Source of the DNA: Noviherbaspirillum denitrificans
GTDB lineage: Bacteria; Pseudomonadota; Gammaproteobacteria; Burkholderiales; Burkholderiaceae_D
DNA: 64,000 nt
Assembly: GCF_002211445.1 (NCBI RefSeq)
Contig: NZ_LSTO01000001.1
Coordinates: 2,880,829-2,944,828, forward strand
Direction: 5' to 3'
In this document: in pieces, positions 8,810 to 18,195 of the stretch
How positions within the stretch are numbered: the first letter of the stretch is position 1
How the letters are laid out: the number at the start of each line of letters is the position of its first letter
Notes under the pieces: generated by a model
Databases searched by the model: none
Seen by the model: only the letters and a program-made list of their open reading frames with translations
What the model was told of the DNA's origin: nothing
Translations under genes and position numbers: made by a program

Positions 8810-9610
8810 ATGAGCACCGACCTGATCGAAGTGCGAATCCATGAAGGGATCGCCACTCTCCACCTGAACCGTCCCGAGAAGCGCAATGCCATGAGCGACG
8901 ACATGCGCACCCAATTCATTGCCGCGCTGGAGCGCATCGCTTCTGACCGGGAAATCCGCGCGCTCGTCCTGACCGGCAATGGAAAAGGCTTCTGCGCCGG
9001 CGGCGACGTGGCCGGCATGGAGCGCCGCATGCAGGCGCCGGCGGGAGAAGTGGGCTTCAACGGCTGGGCGCGCCAGCAGCGCGTCCATTACACGCAGTCC
9101 CTGCTGCACACGATGCCCAAGCCGACGATCGCCGCGGTCAACGGCGCCGCATCCGGACTTGGCGCTGACACCGCGCTGGCGTGCGACTTCATCATCGCCA
9201 GCAGCGAAGCAAGCTTTACCTGGTCCTACATCAACCGTGGCCTGATTCCGGACGGGGGCGGGATGTACTTCCTGCCGCGCCGCGTCGGCCTGGCGAAGGC
9301 GAAGGAACTGATTTTCAGCGGCCGCAAGGTGGAGGCCGAAGAGGCATTGCGCCTGGGGATCGCCGACCGCCTCAGCCAGGCGGAGACGCTACTCTCGGAC
9401 GCACAGGCCTGGGCGTCCGAGCTGAGCAAGGGATCGAGGACGGCGCTGGCGCTGGGCAAGGCCATCCTCAACCAGAGCTTTGAGCTGCCTGCCGAGCAAG
9501 TCTTCGCGCAAGGCAGCCAGGCGCAGGGCATCTGCTACACGAGCACGGAGCACCGGGAGGCCGTCATGGCTTTCCTCGAAAAGAGTGCTGCGCGTGCCAG
9601 CAAGGGGTAA
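8810..9610 (+). CDS. Enoyl-CoA hydratase/isomerase family protein
   Basis: This 266-residue crotonase-fold enzyme acts on CoA thioesters in the cytoplasm. HLNRPEKRNAMSDDM near residue 20 and GFCAGGDVAGM near 60 form the CoA-binding and first oxyanion-hole segments; IAAVNGAASGLGADTALACD (about 107-126) supplies the second oxyanion hole. In the region of the usual catalytic glutamates, the stretch ASFTWSYINRGLIPDGGGMYFLP has Asp in place of the second Glu. This hints at an isomerase, or a hydrolase-like member, as much as a hydratase. It lies 28 bases after the binding-protein gene and 5 bases before the synthetase gene, so it is part of the same operon. Confidence 0.88.
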   Translation: MSTDLIEVRIHEGIATLHLNRPEKRNAMSDDMRTQFIAALERIASDREIRALVLTGNGKGFCAGGDVAGMERRMQAPAGEVGFNGWARQQRVHYTQSLLHTMPKPTIAAVNGAASGLGADTALACDFIIASSEASFTWSYINRGLIPDGGGMYFLPRRVGLAKAKELIFSGRKVEAEEALRLGIADRLSQAETLLSDAQAWASELSKGSRTALALGKAILNQSFELPAEQVFAQGSQAQGICYTSTEHREAVMAFLEKSAARASKG

Positions 9611-9615
9611 TCGAC

Positions 9616-11703
9616 ATGACTGCCATTTCTCGCCTGATCAAGCCCCGAAGCGTTGCTGTCATCGGTGCTTCCGCCGACCTGAGCAAGACCGCGGGACGTC
9701 CTGTGTCCTACCTGCTCAAGCACGGATTTGCCGGCGACATCTATCCTGTCAATCCGCGCGCGGAAAACATTGCCGGCTTGCGCTGCTATCCGGACATTGG
9801 CTCGCTGCCTGGCGTTCCCGACGTGGGGATCGTTCTGCTGGGCGCCGAACGGGCCCACCTGGCCGTGCGTGAGCTTGCCGCACGCGGCACGGCAGCGGCC
9901 ATCGTCCTCGCCAGCGGTTATACCGAAACCGGCGACGAGGGCGCGCGGCGCCAGCAGGAACTGATCGAGGCCGCAGGGTCGATGCGGCTGCTCGGCCCGA
10001 ACACCATTGGACTGGTCAACCTGACCGACAACATCGTCCTGTCTGCGAGTGGCGCACTCGAGATGGATGACCTCCCGGTCGGTTCCATCGGCGTCGTCTC
10101 CCAGAGCGGCGGCATCCTTGGCGCCTTGCTGTCGCGGGCGGCGGCACGCGGCATCGGGCTGTCCAAGCTGATTTCGACCAGCAACGAGGTCGATCTGGAT
10201 CTGGCCGACTTCATCAGCGAACTCGCCGATGATGAAGCGACCAAGGTGATCGCGCTGTACATCGAAAGCGTGCGCAATCCGGCGACATTCCGCGCAGCCG
10301 CACTGAAAGCGGCAGCGGCCGATAAACCTGTTGTTGCCTTCAAGATCGGGCGCTCCGAAGCCGGTGCTCGCGCCGCCGTCTCGCACACCGGCGCCATGGC
10401 CGGCGCGGACAGCATGTACGACGCGTTGTTCAAGCAGGTTGGCATCGTGCGTGCGCAAACCTTCAGCGACCTGCTCGACATTCCGGCGGCGCTGGCATCG
10501 GGCCGTGTCCTGCGCGGCAATCGCGTCGCCATCCTCACCTCGACCGGGGGCGCCGGCACGCTGGTGTCGGACAGTCTTGGTGTCTCCGGCTTCGAAACGC
10601 CTGCACCGGATGCGGCCACTGCGCAGAGTCTGCGCGATCTGCAGACGGGCAGCCATGCCGCGCTCGACCGCAACCCCATCGACGTCACGCTGGCGGGCCT
10701 TCAACCGGACCTGCTGCGCGGCGCAATCAAGGCAATCCTCGCCAGCCCGAGTTACGACGCGCTGACAATCATCGTCGGTTCTTCCAGCCTTGCGATGCCT
10801 GATCTGATGGCTGGGGCAATCCAGGATTGCATGCCGCTGAGCGACAAGCCGATTCTCGCCTATGTCAGCCCGCACGCACCGGAAGTTGCGGCCCTGCTAA
10901 CGCGCCGTGGTGTGCCGGCATTCACGGCGCCGGAAAGCTGTACGGCCGCCCTGGACGGAATGCTCAAATCGGCCCACTGGAAACCGGCATCGGCAGGGAA
11001 GACGGATTCACCAACTGATGTACAAACTGCCGATTTCCTCGCGGGTTCGCTCGACGAGGCGCAGGCGAAAAAATTGTTCGCGCGCTTTGACGTACCGGGC
11101 GTGCGCGAGAAGGTCGTCACGACGCCGGAGCAGGCCGAGCAAGCCGCGCGAGAGCTGGGCGGCCGCGTCGTGTTGAAAATCCTTTCCTCGGAAATCACAC
11201 ACAAGAGCGATGTCGGTGGCGTTGCCGTCAATCTTACGGCGGAGCAGGTCGGAGAGCGCCTCGTCACGATGACCAGGGAGGTGCACGATAAGGCCGGCAC
11301 GACGCCGGAGCGTTTCCTCGTGCAGGAGATGGTGTCAGGCGGCACCGAACTGATCCTCGGCATGCATCGCGACGCGCTGGGAACGGCAATCATGCTTGGC
11401 ATGGGTGGTGTGACGGCGGAGCTGTTCAAGGATACGACACTGCGCCTGATCGGTGAAAACGGACTCAGCCGCGCAGAAGCGCTGGACATGGCGCGCGAAC
11501 TCAAGACCTGGCCCTTGCTTGATGGCTTTCGCGGTCGGCCCAAGGCCGATGTCGAGGCGCTGGTGTCGGCAATCGTGGCATTTTCGCGGATGGCGGCGAA
11601 GATGGGGGAGCGCCTCGTCGAAGCCGAAATCAATCCGGTCTTCGTCCTGCCTGAAGGTCAGGGCGTACGGGCGGCCGATGGCGTTGTAGTGCTCAAGGGC
11701 TGA
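9616..11703 (+). CDS. Acyl-CoA synthetase, NDP-forming (acetate-CoA ligase family)
   Basis: The protein has 695 residues. The N-terminal part is a CoA-binding Rossmann domain (SVAVIGASADLSKTAGRPV, about 13-31). Succinyl-CoA-ligase-like flavodoxin-fold domains follow, with GVVSQSGGILGALLSRAA (about 160-177) and VSHTGAMAGADSMYDALFKQ around the phospho-histidine. The C-terminal part is an ATP-grasp domain from about residue 475, with VVLKILSSEITHKSDVGGVA and the metal-binding end EAEINPVFVL. The enzyme activates a carboxylic acid to its CoA thioester through an acyl phosphate and a phosphohistidine. Its place directly after the hydratase suggests that it primes the acid for beta-oxidation-like steps. 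The acid is not identified. Confidence 0.9.
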   Translation: MTAISRLIKPRSVAVIGASADLSKTAGRPVSYLLKHGFAGDIYPVNPRAENIAGLRCYPDIGSLPGVPDVGIVLLGAERAHLAVRELAARGTAAAIVLASGYTETGDEGARRQQELIEAAGSMRLLGPNTIGLVNLTDNIVLSASGALEMDDLPVGSIGVVSQSGGILGALLSRAAARGIGLSKLISTSNEVDLDLADFISELADDEATKVIALYIESVRNPATFRAAALKAAAADKPVVAFKIGRSEAGARAAVSHTGAMAGADSMYDALFKQVGIVRAQTFSDLLDIPAALASGRVLRGNRVAILTSTGGAGTLVSDSLGVSGFETPAPDAATAQSLRDLQTGSHAALDRNPIDVTLAGLQPDLLRGAIKAILASPSYDALTIIVGSSSLAMPDLMAGAIQDCMPLSDKPILAYVSPHAPEVAALLTRRGVPAFTAPESCTAALDGMLKSAHWKPASAGKTDSPTDVQTADFLAGSLDEAQAKKLFARFDVPGVREKVVTTPEQAEQAARELGGRVVLKILSSEITHKSDVGGVAVNLTAEQVGERLVTMTREVHDKAGTTPERFLVQEMVSGGTELILGMHRDALGTAIMLGMGGVTAELFKDTTLRLIGENGLSRAEALDMARELKTWPLLDGFRGRPKADVEALVSAIVAFSRMAAKMGERLVEAEINPVFVLPEGQGVRAADGVVVLKG

Positions 11704-11725
11704 GGAGCCGGGCGTGGAGGCTGCA

Positions 11726-12601
11726 ATGGAAAGCCGGTGTGAACCTGGCCAGATGGGACAGACGCCGGCAGAACTCATCGGTACGCTGGAGGCCAAGGCG
11801 CGCAAGCACTTCGTGAACACCGGCGGATGCCGGATGGCCTGGCGCTGCTTCGGTGCAGGCAAACCGCTGGTACTTGTGCACGGCGGCCATGGCAGCTGGC
11901 TGCATTGGGTGCGCAACATCGACACGCTGGCACAAGGTTTCGAGGTGTGGGTACCGGACCTGCCCGGCTACGGCGATTCGGATGTGCCGTCTGCGCCGGA
12001 ACTGTCATCGATTGTCGATGCGACGGCCCCGGCCATCAACGAATTGCTTGGCGCGGAAACCATAGTCCGCATGGCGGCGTTTTCGTTCGGCGGGCTGGTA
12101 GCGGCGAATGTCTCGGCCGTGCGCGGCGGTGTCGACAGGCTCGTCCTCCTCGGGGCTGCCGGACACGGCAGCGCCAGGCGGCCGCGCGGTGAACTATTGG
12201 CGTGGCGGGCGGCGCAGGCGGCAAATGATGACCAGGCTGTCCATTCCGCGATGCGGCACAACCTGGCCATGCACATGCTGCACGATCCGACGCGCATCGA
12301 CAACCTCGCCGTGGAAGTCCATACGTCAGCATGCATGCGAACCCGATTCCGCAGCAAGGAAATATCTCGCGGAGCCGTGCTTGCGGCGGCACTCAACCTG
12401 CAAACGGCTGACGTGCTTGCCGCATGGGGCGAGCACGATGTAACGGCCGATCCGCAGCGTGTGATCGGTGCACTGTTCGAGGGGCGCGACGGCCGTGCAG
12501 GGTGCGTGATCCAGGGGGCAGGGCATTGGGTCCAGTACGAACGCGCCGATGAAACCAACCGGCTGATGATGGAATGGCTGGAAAAAGGAGAAACGAAATG
12601 A
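11726..12601 (+). CDS. Alpha/beta hydrolase
   Basis: The 291-residue protein has an alpha/beta-hydrolase fold: VLVHGGHGSWLHWVRNIDTL (oxyanion loop), the nucleophile elbow FSFGGLVAANVS with G-x-S-x-G replaced by F-S-F-G-G, an acid in AWGEHDVTADPQ and the catalytic His in GAGHWVQYERADETN. It resembles meta-cleavage-product and C-C bond hydrolases more than lipases, so it may open a ring or act as a CoA-thioester hydrolase in this operon. The start is uncertain. The ATG at 11726 has GGAGG five bases upstream; an in-frame GTG at 11714 also has a good signal. Its stop overlaps the next start (ATGA), which implies translational coupling. Confidence 0.82.
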   Translation: MESRCEPGQMGQTPAELIGTLEAKARKHFVNTGGCRMAWRCFGAGKPLVLVHGGHGSWLHWVRNIDTLAQGFEVWVPDLPGYGDSDVPSAPELSSIVDATAPAINELLGAETIVRMAAFSFGGLVAANVSAVRGGVDRLVLLGAAGHGSARRPRGELLAWRAAQAANDDQAVHSAMRHNLAMHMLHDPTRIDNLAVEVHTSACMRTRFRSKEISRGAVLAAALNLQTADVLAAWGEHDVTADPQRVIGALFEGRDGRAGCVIQGAGHWVQYERADETNRLMMEWLEKGETK

Positions 12602-14658
12602 CCGCTTGTGTTCGTGTCGAGCGCGACGGAAATATTGCTGTTGTCGTGATCGACAACCCGCCAATCAATGCCGGATCGGTTGAGGTCAGGCGTGGCCTGG
12701 TGGCCGCCATTGACGAGGTGAACGCCCAACCCGAGGTATTCGGCATCGTCATCATGGGTGCCGGGAATACATTCATTGCCGGATCGGATCTGCACGAATT
12801 CGGACAACCGATTGCCGAACCTTCACTGCCTGCGGTGATTTCGGCCATTGAGACTTGTGAAAAGCCGGTCGTAGCTGCGTTGCACGGTGCTGCCCTGGGC
12901 GGAGGATTTGAGCTTGCGCTGGGCTGTGATGCGCGCGTCGCCCTCTCGGGAACGGTTTTAGGATTGCCCGAGGTGACGCTCGGCATCATTCCCGGCGCGG
13001 GCGGCACCCAACGGCTGCCGCGCCTGACCGGCATCCCTGAAGCCATCTCGCTCGTTTGCAGCGGCGAGCGGGTGCGTGCCGACGCAGCACGGATGCTCGG
13101 AATGGTCGACATCGTCGTGACGGACGATCTGCGTGGCGCTGCTGTCGCCTGCGCAAGGAAAATGGAAGGCAGGAAGGCGCGCATCCGCGATCGCGCCGTT
13201 CCTGCCTGCGACGACGGCGCGATCGAGAAGGCATCTGCAGCCGCCCTCCGCGCCGGGAAGAACAGGCCGGCTGTCCGTGCGGCGATCGATGCAATCGTAT
13301 CTTCAGCCACACATTCCTTCGATGATGCCCTGGCGAGCGAACGTGCCGCGTTTCAGGCACTACGCGTGTCGCGCGAGGCGCGCGCACTGCGGCACCAGTT
13401 CTTCGCCGAGCGCGACGCGGCAAAGCATCCCGCAGCCGAAACAGCCACGGCACGCCCGCTGCAACGGGTGGCTGTCATCGGCGCCGGTACGATGGGTGCC
13501 GGCATTGCAATTGCAGCGCTAGAAGCGGGTTTCGACGTTGTACTGCTGGAGCAGGATGAAGCGGCGCTCGTCAGGGGCGTGGATCGCATCCGCAGCCATT
13601 ACCAGGGGCGTGTGGATGCGGGCAAGATGGATACCTCGGTCGCGCGCGAGCGGGAAGGGCGGCTGAAGGCAAGCGTCGACTGGACGCTGGTTGCCGGCGC
13701 CGATCTTGTCATCGAGGCGGTCTTTGAGGACCTGAAGGTCAAGCAGGAGGTTTTTCGGCGCCTGGACAGCATCGCGCGGCCCGGTGCCATCCTGGCGTCA
13801 AATACGTCTTATACGGATCTGGATGCGATCGCCGCTTCGACATCGCGTCCGCAGGATGTCATCGGCCTCCACTTCTTCAGTCCGGCCCATGTGATGCGCT
13901 TGCTCGAGATCGTACGCGGGGCCGCCACCTCACAGGATGTCCTGGCCACCGGCCTGCAGCTGGCAAAACGCCTGCGCAAGCAGCCGGTGGTGTCGGCCAA
14001 CGCCTTCGGCTTTATCGGCAACCGTATCTATGCAGCTTACCGCCGGCAGTGCGAGTTCATGCTGGAGGAGGGCGCCAGTCCGCAGCAGATCGACGCGGCG
14101 CTGGAAGCCTTCGGTTTTGCCATGGGCCCGTTCGCCGTTGCGGACCTGTCCGGTCTCGATATCGCCTGGCGCATGCGCCAGAGCCTTGCCTCCACGCGTG
14201 AGCCGCAAGCACGGTATGTGCACATTCCCGATAGATTGTGTGAAGCCGGCCGTCTAGGACGCAAGACCGGGGCTGGCTATTACCTGTATGACCAGACGGG
14301 AGGTGCGCGACGCCCCGACCCCGAGGTGGACAGGGTGATTGATGCGGCGCGTCTGGAGAAAGGTATTGCTGCCCGTGTGATGAATGACGAAGAGATCGTC
14401 CGGCGTTCCTTGCTGGCCATGGCCAATGAGGCGGCGCTGCTGCTGGCGGAGGGCATCGCGCGCCAGGCAAGCGATATCGATGTGGTGCTGGTCAATGGCT
14501 ACGGTTTCCCGAAGTGGGAGGGTGGTCCGATGTTCTGGGCGCGCGAACGCGGCGTGGAAGCGCTGGAAGAAGATCTTGACTGGCTTGCCGGACTGAGCGG
14601 ACCAGGCTTTGTCCGCGGCGACATACGGCAGCTTTTCAGTGCCGAACAGCGGACATGA
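12598..14658 (+). CDS. Bifunctional enoyl-CoA hydratase / 3-hydroxyacyl-CoA dehydrogenase (FadB/FadJ-like)
   Basis: The protein has 686 residues. Residues 1-190 form a crotonase domain, with AGSDLHEFG as the first oxyanion hole and LHGAALGGGFELALGCDARV as the second. The stretch LPEVTLGIIPGAGGTQRLPR carries the two catalytic acid positions. From about residue 290 a Rossmann NAD-binding domain begins with VAVIGAGTMGAGIAIAALEA. It continues with SNTSYTDLDAIA and GLHFFSPAHVMRLLEIV, where the dehydrogenase His lies, and ends in two 3HCDH C-terminal domains. The order matches FadJ/FadB alpha subunits. It hydrates an enoyl-CoA and oxidises the hydroxyacyl-CoA, passing a 3-ketoacyl-CoA to the next gene's thiolase. 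AAGGAG precedes the ATG. Confidence 0.93.
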   Translation: MTACVRVERDGNIAVVVIDNPPINAGSVEVRRGLVAAIDEVNAQPEVFGIVIMGAGNTFIAGSDLHEFGQPIAEPSLPAVISAIETCEKPVVAALHGAALGGGFELALGCDARVALSGTVLGLPEVTLGIIPGAGGTQRLPRLTGIPEAISLVCSGERVRADAARMLGMVDIVVTDDLRGAAVACARKMEGRKARIRDRAVPACDDGAIEKASAAALRAGKNRPAVRAAIDAIVSSATHSFDDALASERAAFQALRVSREARALRHQFFAERDAAKHPAAETATARPLQRVAVIGAGTMGAGIAIAALEAGFDVVLLEQDEAALVRGVDRIRSHYQGRVDAGKMDTSVAREREGRLKASVDWTLVAGADLVIEAVFEDLKVKQEVFRRLDSIARPGAILASNTSYTDLDAIAASTSRPQDVIGLHFFSPAHVMRLLEIVRGAATSQDVLATGLQLAKRLRKQPVVSANAFGFIGNRIYAAYRRQCEFMLEEGASPQQIDAALEAFGFAMGPFAVADLSGLDIAWRMRQSLASTREPQARYVHIPDRLCEAGRLGRKTGAGYYLYDQTGGARRPDPEVDRVIDAARLEKGIAARVMNDEEIVRRSLLAMANEAALLLAEGIARQASDIDVVLVNGYGFPKWEGGPMFWARERGVEALEEDLDWLAGLSGPGFVRGDIRQLFSAEQRT

Positions 14659-14707
14659 GCCACCTGCCCGGCGCTGACTCCAACGAACATTCACGCAAGG
14701 AACAACG

Positions 14708-15913
14708 ATGACCCAATACGCCTATATTTGCGACGCGATCCGCACCCCATTCGGCCGTTACGGCGGCGCACTCTCGAGCATACGGACAGACGACCTGGGT
14801 GCGCTCCCGCTGCGCGCGCTCATGGCCCGTCACCCGCGGTTGGATTGGGAGGTACTGACCGATGTCATCTTCGGTTGCGCCAACCAGGCAGGCGAGGATA
14901 ACCGCAATGTCGCACGCATGTCTTCCCTGCTGGCCGGGCTTCCGCCGAGTCTGGGAGGATCGACGGTAAACCGCCTGTGCGGTTCCGGCCTGGATGCGGT
15001 CGGCACGGCGGCACGCGCGATCCGCAGCGGAGAGGCCGGGCTGATGATTGCGGGCGGCGTCGAAAGCATGAGCCGGGCGCCGTTCGTGATGCCGAAGGCA
15101 GAGAGCGCCTTCTCGCGCAGTGGCGAGATCCACGATACGACCATCGGCTGGCGATTCGTCAACAAGGTGATGAAAGAGCAATACGGTGTCGACTCGATGC
15201 CCGAAACCGCCGAGAACGTCGCGCGCGAGTTCGGGATCGAGCGCGAAGCGCAGGACAGGATGGCCCTGGCATCCCAGCGCAAGGCTGCCGCCGCGCAGCA
15301 GGCCGGCGTCTTCGATAGCGAGATCACGCCTGTCTTGATCCGACAGAAGAAAGGCAGTCCTGTCCTCGTTTCGCGGGATGAGCCGCCGCGCGAGACCTCG
15401 ATGGAAGCGCTTGCCCGGCTCAAGGGCGTCGTCCATCCTGATGGCACCGTAACGGCTGGCAATGCCTCGCCGGTGAACGACGGCGCCTGCGCGTTGCTGC
15501 TGGCCGATGAGTCAAGCGCGGCAAGATACGGCCTGGAGCCACGCGCGCGCGTCCTTGGCATGGCAACGGCCGGCGTCGCCCCACGCATTATGGGAATGGG
15601 GCCCGCGCCGGCAACGCGCAAGGCCCTGGCGCTGACCGGGCTGTCTCTGGATCAGATGGATGTCATCGAGCTGAACGAGGCATTCGCGGCGCAAGGACTT
15701 GCCGTATTGCGCGACCTCGGTCTTGCCGACGACGACGCGCGGGTCAACCCGAACGGCGGCGCAATCGCCCTCGGACATCCACTCGGTGCCAGCGGCGCCC
15801 GTCTGGTGACCACCGCGGTCAACCAGTTGCACCGCAGCGGCGGGCGCTACGCCTTGTGCACGATGTGCGTGGGTGTGGGTCAGGGCGTGGCGCTCATCAT
15901 CGAGCGCGTCTGA
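14708..15913 (+). CDS. Thiolase, beta-ketoadipyl-CoA/acetyl-CoA acyltransferase type
   Basis: The 401-residue thiolase has all catalytic elements: Cys91 in [19 protein letters not shown], the His motif [15 protein letters not shown] and the second cysteine in [11 protein letters not shown]. The N-terminus ([20 protein letters not shown]) and the ending are those of PcaF/PaaJ-type thiolases, which split 3-oxoadipyl-CoA to succinyl-CoA and acetyl-CoA; FadA is less close. AAGGA precedes the ATG. It is a paralogue of the decayed thiolase at 51.2-52.4 kb. As the last CoA step of the operon it may release a dicarboxylic acyl-CoA, which would fit a cyclic or aromatic starting acid. The exact substrate is inferred only. 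Confidence 0.92.
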   Translation: MTQYAYICDAIRTPFGRYGGALSSIRTDDLGALPLRALMARHPRLDWEVLTDVIFGCANQAGEDNRNVARMSSLLAGLPPSLGGSTVNRLCGSGLDAVGTAARAIRSGEAGLMIAGGVESMSRAPFVMPKAESAFSRSGEIHDTTIGWRFVNKVMKEQYGVDSMPETAENVAREFGIEREAQDRMALASQRKAAAAQQAGVFDSEITPVLIRQKKGSPVLVSRDEPPRETSMEALARLKGVVHPDGTVTAGNASPVNDGACALLLADESSAARYGLEPRARVLGMATAGVAPRIMGMGPAPATRKALALTGLSLDQMDVIELNEAFAAQGLAVLRDLGLADDDARVNPNGGAIALGHPLGASGARLVTTAVNQLHRSGGRYALCTMCVGVGQGVALIIERV

Positions 15914-15936
15914 CTTGGCATAGGGACAGGGAAATC

Positions 15937-17274
15937 ATGAAAGCTGCCGAGAAACTTGCCGAGTTTGGCGCGCAATTCCAGTCTGCTGAACTGAGCGACG
16001 AGGTTCTGCATCACGCAAAGCGCGCCGTCGTCGACTGGTACGGAGCGCTCTTTTCGGGCGCGGTCACATCGCCGGTGGTGTTACTGCAGAAAGCGCTGGA
16101 AGAAGAACTGGGCAGGGGCGATGCGCATCTGCCGCTTGGCGGACATGCACCGTCCAGGCTGGCAGCGCTGATCAACGGCGCGGCGGCGCACGCGGCCGAG
16201 GTTGACGACAGTTTTCGTGACGCGATGTACCACCCGGGAGCGCCTACCATCGCCGGCGCATTGGCTGCAGCCCAGGGAAGCCACGCCAGCGGAGCAGCGT
16301 TCTTGCGTGCCGTCGTCATCGGCTACGAAGTGTCAACGCGGATCGGCGTGGTGTTGGGACGCTCGCACTACCGGTTCTGGCATAGCACCGGCACCGTCGG
16401 AACGTTTGGCGCAGCCGCTGCAGCCAGCGCAATTTACGGGCTCGACAAGGCCGCATTCGCCCATGCGCTGGCAACAGCAGCCACGTTTGCCGCAGGTTTG
16501 CAGCAGGCTTTCCGCATGGATTCGATGTCGAAACCCTTACATGCGGGACGCGCTGCCGAGGCGGGGCTGCTCGCCGCGAAGCTGGCCAGGCAAGGTGTCA
16601 CCGGGGCACTGGATGTGCTGGATGGGGAAGCAGGGCTTGGAAAGGCCATGAGCAATGAAGCGGACTGGGCAAATGTCGCTGATACGTTGGGGCGCGATTT
16701 CCATATTACCCGTCTGACGTTCAAGAATCATATCGGCTGTGGCCACACCTTTTCCGCGATTGACGCTGCCCTCGAACTGCGGCGCAAGTTCGAACTCGAT
16801 TTCCGCAACATCGAAAGAATCCGTGTGTCCACCTATCGTCCGGCCATCGACATTGCTTGTTACGAGGCGCCGCAGACGGAGAATGAAGCGCGCTTCAGCT
16901 TGAAGTACGTCGTCGCCGCCGCGCTCGTTTTTGGCAGTGTTCGCCTTGCCGCCTATGAAGCAAAGCAACTTGCAAACAGTGATGTCAGAAAGCTCATCGA
17001 CCTGATTGAAGTCGAGGTGGATCCGGACCTGGACAGCCGGTTTCCGCGCCAGCGCGCGGCACAAGTCGACATCCGCGTTTCGGATGGCCGAAAGCTCAGC
17101 CACTTGCAAGCCAACCGGAAAGGCGATCCCGAGGAGCCATTGAGCGATACCGAGCTCAATGAAAAAATGCTGGAGCTTGCATCACCCGTCCTGGGTAGCG
17201 AACGCGCCGGGAATCTGCTCGCGCGGCTTTGGTCGCTGCAAGACGTCCCGGACATTTCGTCCATGGACCACTAG
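15937..17274 (+). CDS. MmgE/PrpD family protein
   Basis: The 445-residue protein belongs to the MmgE/PrpD fold, known from 2-methylcitrate dehydratase, cis-aconitate decarboxylase and many unassigned members. Visible signatures are HHAKRAVVDWYGALFSGAV (about 25-43), GAAAHAAEVDDSFRDAMYHPGAPTI near 85-110, and FRMDSMSKPLHAGRAAEAGLLAA (about 195-215). NHIGCGHTFSAIDA carries candidate active-site residues. I chose the ATG at 15937, which has a purine-rich AGGGACAGGG upstream; an earlier in-frame start overlaps the thiolase gene in unlike sequence. It is the last gene of the operon. MmgE/PrpD proteins with Bug-type binding proteins recur in Burkholderiales acid-degradation loci, but the reaction here is not known. 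Confidence 0.88.
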   Translation: MKAAEKLAEFGAQFQSAELSDEVLHHAKRAVVDWYGALFSGAVTSPVVLLQKALEEELGRGDAHLPLGGHAPSRLAALINGAAAHAAEVDDSFRDAMYHPGAPTIAGALAAAQGSHASGAAFLRAVVIGYEVSTRIGVVLGRSHYRFWHSTGTVGTFGAAAAASAIYGLDKAAFAHALATAATFAAGLQQAFRMDSMSKPLHAGRAAEAGLLAAKLARQGVTGALDVLDGEAGLGKAMSNEADWANVADTLGRDFHITRLTFKNHIGCGHTFSAIDAALELRRKFELDFRNIERIRVSTYRPAIDIACYEAPQTENEARFSLKYVVAAALVFGSVRLAAYEAKQLANSDVRKLIDLIEVEVDPDLDSRFPRQRAAQVDIRVSDGRKLSHLQANRKGDPEEPLSDTELNEKMLELASPVLGSERAGNLLARLWSLQDVPDISSMDH

Positions 17275-17591
17275 GTTCCGCCTTGGCAGCGGCCTTGCCG
17301 CACGGTTCTTTAGTCGCCAAAGGATGCCGCCGGTGGTCGATATAAACATGACCTCGAGCCAGCGGTATGCCTCAACCAATGCGCCGATGAGAATTCAACG
17401 CGAGCGGAAAGCGGCTCAAAGCTTGCACTACGCCGCCTACGGCGACTCGCCGCAGCCAAGAAAACTTGTTTGACGAGAGCGTGCACTGCACCGCGTGTCA
17501 TCTGGCGCTGCTATGTACCGGTCGGCAGGAGCAGTGGGATTTCCTCGGTAGATCGGTACTTCACTATGGCCTGGCGCCGACACTGCAGGTA
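17275..17591. other. Intergenic gap between convergent genes
   Basis: These 317 bases lie between two convergent transcription units. A weak hairpin (GCGGC-CTT-GCCGC at 17289-17301) follows the MmgE/PrpD gene and may help termination. No gene, repeat or known regulatory site was recognised in the remainder. Confidence 0.4.
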
Positions 17592-18188
17592 TTAACGCGC
17601 TAGCCACCAGTTAGCAAACGCTCTCAGATCCCGATGTTGCGAATGTGCAAGCACGAGATCGTCGCCTATATTTGGCGAACCGTTTGGCTCACGAAGAACC
17701 AACGCTGCGTGGATCTCAGCGGGAATTCCACGAAGGTATGGAAGGAAATCGTCGACGAAGGCGACTGGCTTGATATTGCGGAGCGCTTCGGCCTTGGGAC
17801 TCACTGCAGCTGTGGAATTGGACGTAGCGAATACGCGGGCGATCGGAAAACCACAATCTCGCAAATTCTGTAGTCGTGCCGACTCAAACTGAGGCTCGAT
17901 GGCACTTACACACACGAGTTCGTATCCCGCTTCGTTGAGTTCGTGGCAGGCCTCGACGGCGCCGGCAACGGCCGGAATCGTGGACCAGTAATGGTGATCG
18001 AAGCATGTACGAAATTGATCGAGCTCGTCGCCTGTGAGGCGGCGCACCTCCCAGCGATCGATCGGCCAGTAGGCAAGAGGGTCGCGTATGGCCGGCATTG
18101 CACCGAACGCCTTTGCCCAGGCGCCCGCATATGCTCGGTGGTAGTCCAGCAAGACGCCGTCGGCATCAAGAGCAATGATTGGTTTCAT
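17592..18188 (-). CDS. HAD-superfamily hydrolase
   Basis: The 198-residue protein starts MKPIIALDADGVLLDY, with the HAD motif I aspartates (D-A-D-G). Motif II is probably in ELVCVSAIEP (Ser), a lysine sits in SPKAEALRNI, and motif IV is VAFVDDFLPYL with the acidic pair. The small cap and size fit phosphatases of the DxDG HAD type acting on small phosphorylated metabolites; the substrate is unknown. It begins 7 bases after the stop of the histidine kinase gene on the same strand, so the two are probably co-transcribed. I see no strong ribosome binding site, which suggests coupling to the kinase gene. Confidence 0.8.
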   Translation of the reverse strand: MKPIIALDADGVLLDYHRAYAGAWAKAFGAMPAIRDPLAYWPIDRWEVRRLTGDELDQFRTCFDHHYWSTIPAVAGAVEACHELNEAGYELVCVSAIEPQFESARLQNLRDCGFPIARVFATSNSTAAVSPKAEALRNIKPVAFVDDFLPYLRGIPAEIHAALVLREPNGSPNIGDDLVLAHSQHRDLRAFANWWLAR

Positions 18189-18195
18189 GAGGGAA

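Noticed and set aside
9535-10875. A 446-codon minus-strand open frame opposite the acyl-CoA synthetase gene
   Set aside because: It is antisense to a gene with complete family motifs, has no recognisable domain, and long antisense frames are common in GC-rich coding sequence.
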